Positions 5,772 through 7,188 of a DNA stretch of 7,188 nucleotides are shown here, in pieces. Within the stretch, counting starts at the first letter, position 1; every line of letters begins with the position of its first letter. Under the pieces are notes generated by a model, which saw only the letters and a list, made by a program, of their open reading frames with translations, was not told the DNA's origin and made no database searches. Both the position numbers and the translations under genes were made by a program. Source of the stretch: Streptomyces novaecaesareae (GTDB lineage: Bacteria > Actinomycetota > Actinomycetes > Streptomycetales > Streptomycetaceae); NCBI RefSeq assembly GCF_000716875.1, contig NZ_JNWQ01000150.1, forward strand, positions 1-7,188. The letters are read 5' to 3'.

Positions 5772-6236
5772 CTACGGTTTCGGCTTGCGCTGTGCCGGGG
5801 GCGGGCAGGGGAGGTTGGTGAGGAAGGCGTGGGCCTGGGCGCGGAGTTCGTCGACCGGCGGATCCTCGCAGACCGCCTCCAGGCCGAGTGCGGTCGTGTG
5901 GCCGGAGTGGGAGTAGGACTGGTAGGCGAGGTACGGCCGGTGGTCGTCGGTGGGGTCGAGCCCGACGGCGAAGGTCGCGAAGCGGGTGCGCTCGCGTTCC
6001 GTCCGGGCGCCCTCGGTGCGGGAGAGCTCCCACTCGAACTCGTAGGGCTCGGGCTCGGCGGGCAGGTCCAGCAGGGCCTGGGCGAGCTGGCGGACCTCGT
6101 CCGGGTTCGCAAAGGGGAGGGACTCGGACCCGAAGGGCGTGGCGGCGAACAGCTCCCAGTCGTGGCCGTTGTGGCTGACGGTCAGTGCCCACTGACCGTC
6201 CTTGTCGCGCCAGTGGCAGTGCAGGGTCAGGTCCAT
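5772..6236 (-). CDS. Conserved-looking hypothetical protein, unrecognised
   Basis: I do not recognise this 154-residue protein. It starts MDLTLHCHWRDKDGQWALTV, whose alternating polar/hydrophobic pattern suggests beta strands. Next come ELFAATPFGSESLPFANPDEVRQLAQALLDLP (29-60), with one amphipathic helix, then an acidic patch (63-71, EPYEFEWEL), DPTDDHRPYLAYQSYSHSGHTT and a second helix (VDELRAQAHAFLTNL). The tail is Pro-rich and basic (PPPAQRKPKP). There is no signal peptide or membrane segment, so it is probably a small cytoplasmic protein. The start at 6236 has AGGGAGG 9 bases upstream. An alternative ATG at 6281 overlaps the stop of the deacetylase gene as ATGA and would give 169 residues, but it lacks a ribosome site. 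It follows the deacetylase by 41 bases on the same strand, so co-transcription is likely. Codon use matches the neighbours. Confidence 0.8.
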   Translation of the reverse strand: MDLTLHCHWRDKDGQWALTVSHNGHDWELFAATPFGSESLPFANPDEVRQLAQALLDLPAEPEPYEFEWELSRTEGARTERERTRFATFAVGLDPTDDHRPYLAYQSYSHSGHTTALGLEAVCEDPPVDELRAQAHAFLTNLPCPPPAQRKPKP

Positions 6237-6245
6237 GGTGGTCAA

Positions 6246-6252
6246 CCTCCCT
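6246..6252 (-). promoter_or_regulatory. Ribosome binding site that decides the start at 6236
   Basis: On the minus strand AGGGAGG ends 9 bases before ATG 6236. This is the best ribosome site in the area and favours that start over the in-frame ATG codons at 6260 and 6281. Confidence 0.75.
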
Positions 6253-6277
6253 GTGGTCATCGGCCGTTCGTATTCCC

Positions 6278-7131
6278 TCATCGTGGCACACCGGGCGGCG
6301 GGCGGAAGTCGGGACTGAGCCGTTCTCGGCCCCGTTGCCAGGCTGCCTGCAGCGGACGGTAGTCGAGGACGGTGATGTCGTGCTCGTCGAGCAGGCGGCG
6401 GGCCTCGGCGGAGACCAGGAACGCGTGGTCGGTGCGACGGACCCGCCAACCGTCCTGCGGGGCAAGGGGGTTCGGGCCGGCCAGGCTGGGGTGCACGGCC
6501 CACTCGGTCAGGCCCGGCGGGAGGGCGGCGAGCAGACGGGCGAAGTGGGCGGGCTTGTCGTCCGGCGGGACGGCGAAGCTGTCGAGGAAGCCGTGGTCCA
6601 CCACGGGCAGGCCGCCCTGGCGCATCCGGGCCACCGCGGGCGGCAGCCAGACCCGTACCGCCAGGCCGTACTCGGCGGCGAGGGCGAGGGTGAGGTCGAG
6701 GATGTCCTCGCGGCCGCCGTCGGCGAGACAGTGGAAGTCGAGGTGGGTCGGGGCGAGGCCGGCCGACGCCACCGCGTCGATCTGGGCGCGGAACTCGCGC
6801 TCGACGTGGTCGAGTCGGGCGCGGGCGAGCAACTCGGCCCGTCCGGCGGGGGTGGGGGCGAAGAACTCCCCGTCCTCGTCGAGGAGGGAGGGCACCCGCT
6901 CGCGGGCGGCCAGTGGGCCCCAGCGCAGGTGGGGCGACTCGCAGACCAGGGTGAGGTGGATGCCGAAGGGGACCTCCGGGTGTCGGCGCAGGAGTCGGAG
7001 TGCGTGCGGGGCGGCGGCGCACGGGGTCATCAGGCTGCAGGAGGCGGCGATGCCGTTCCGGATGGCGTCGATCACGGCGAGGTTGACGGACTCGTCCATG
7101 CCGAAGTCGTCGCAGTTGAGCAGGAGGAGGC
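6278..7131 (-). CDS. YdjC/ChbG-family carbohydrate deacetylase, 5'-truncated
   Basis: Members of this family are metal-dependent cytoplasmic deacetylases of N-acetylated sugars (ChbG acts on chitooligosaccharides, HpnK on hopanoid-linked sugars). The readable part is about 283 residues. It opens with LLLLNCDDFGMDESVN, the family's first motif, whose Asp residues include a metal ligand. Then, counting from the Met at 7099, come GIHLTL (H48), THLDFH (H119, H123) and EWAVHPSLAG (H203), which supply the other metal and active-site positions. The C-terminus ends normally with ITVLDYRPLQAAW and a Pro/Arg tail. The Met at 7099 is internal, because the DDFG motif lies before it. The true start is lost where genomic sequence stops at 7131 and adapter begins, and probably only a few residues are missing. 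The substrate cannot be told from sequence. It is upstream of the 154-residue unknown protein. Confidence 0.9.
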
Positions 7132-7188
7132 CTGTCTCTTATACACATCTCCGAGCCCACGAGACAGGCAGAAATCTCGTATGCCGTC
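7132..7188. other. Illumina Nextera adapter (artefact, not genomic)
   Basis: Positions 7132-7150, CTGTCTCTTATACACATCT, are the 19-base Tn5 mosaic end. Positions 7151-7165, CCGAGCCCACGAGAC, are the Nextera read-2 adapter. Positions 7166-7173, AGGCAGAA, are an i7 index (the one sold as N703). Positions 7174-7188, ATCTCGTATGCCGTC, are the start of the reverse complement of the P7 flow-cell oligo. The order is exactly that of a read running off a short insert into the adapter, so this was retained in assembly and should be trimmed. Confidence 0.99.

Noticed and set aside
3860..6112. Very long minus-strand reading frame of 750 codons opposite rsmB and merR
   Set aside because: Extreme Arg/Pro/Ser/Ala composition with no domain is typical of a high-GC shadow frame, and it conflicts with three supported genes.
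7132..7150. Tn5 or IS50-type transposon end
   Set aside because: The mosaic-end sequence is followed directly by the commercial adapter, index and P7 bases, so it comes from library preparation and not from a resident element.
5772..7160. Long minus-strand reading frame of 462 codons starting in the adapter
   Set aside because: Its first residues (MGSEMCIRDR) are translated adapter, and its middle is an out-of-frame Pro/Arg-rich shadow of the deacetylase. Only the last 154 codons, from 6236, look like a real gene.

Overview
The window looks like a contig end from a high-GC actinomycete of the Streptomyces/Kitasatospora type. The signs are very GC-rich third codon positions throughout, GTG and ATG starts with GGAGG-like ribosome sites, a tipA-like MerR promoter, a small secreted protein with an Ala-rich signal peptide, and hairpin terminators without U-tracts. 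The genus call rests on composition and protein style only, not on a marker comparison.

Layout, left to right. Positions 1-63 hold a perfect hairpin terminator. Positions 64-732 (minus) encode a helix-turn-helix protein whose C-terminus is an 11-unit five-residue repeat. A 290-bp divergent intergenic region (733-1022) carries an 18-bp inverted repeat of two outward-facing TTGACC boxes and an 18-bp perfect palindrome. Then follow, on the plus strand, def (peptide deformylase, 1023-1568), fmt (methionyl-tRNA formyltransferase, 1612-2550), a 35-bp tandem repeat, a small exported protein (2704-3078), a terminator hairpin, rsmB/sun (16S rRNA m5C methyltransferase, 3214-4659) and a MerR-family regulator (4733-5722). 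The MerR gene sits directly behind a 19-bp-spacer promoter and may be read leaderless. Convergent to it, on the minus strand, lie an unrecognised 154-residue protein (5772-6236) and a YdjC/ChbG-type carbohydrate deacetylase (6278-7131, N-terminus missing), probably one transcription unit.

How they fit together: def and fmt form the formyl-methionine cycle (Fmt formylates the initiator Met-tRNA, Def removes the formyl group from new proteins), and rsmB modifies the ribosome, so 1023-4659 is a translation housekeeping block interrupted by one secreted-protein gene. The right-hand part is accessory: a self-controlled regulator plus a deacetylase unit.

The last 57 bases (7132-7188) are not genomic. 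They are a Nextera/Tn5 mosaic end, an i7 index and the start of the Illumina P7 sequence left on the assembly, and they truncate the deacetylase. I see no rRNA, tRNA, CRISPR array, insertion sequence or phage gene, and no convincing new multi-gene system. The most interesting biological signals are the MerR promoter, the pentad-repeat tail and the unknown protein paired with the deacetylase.
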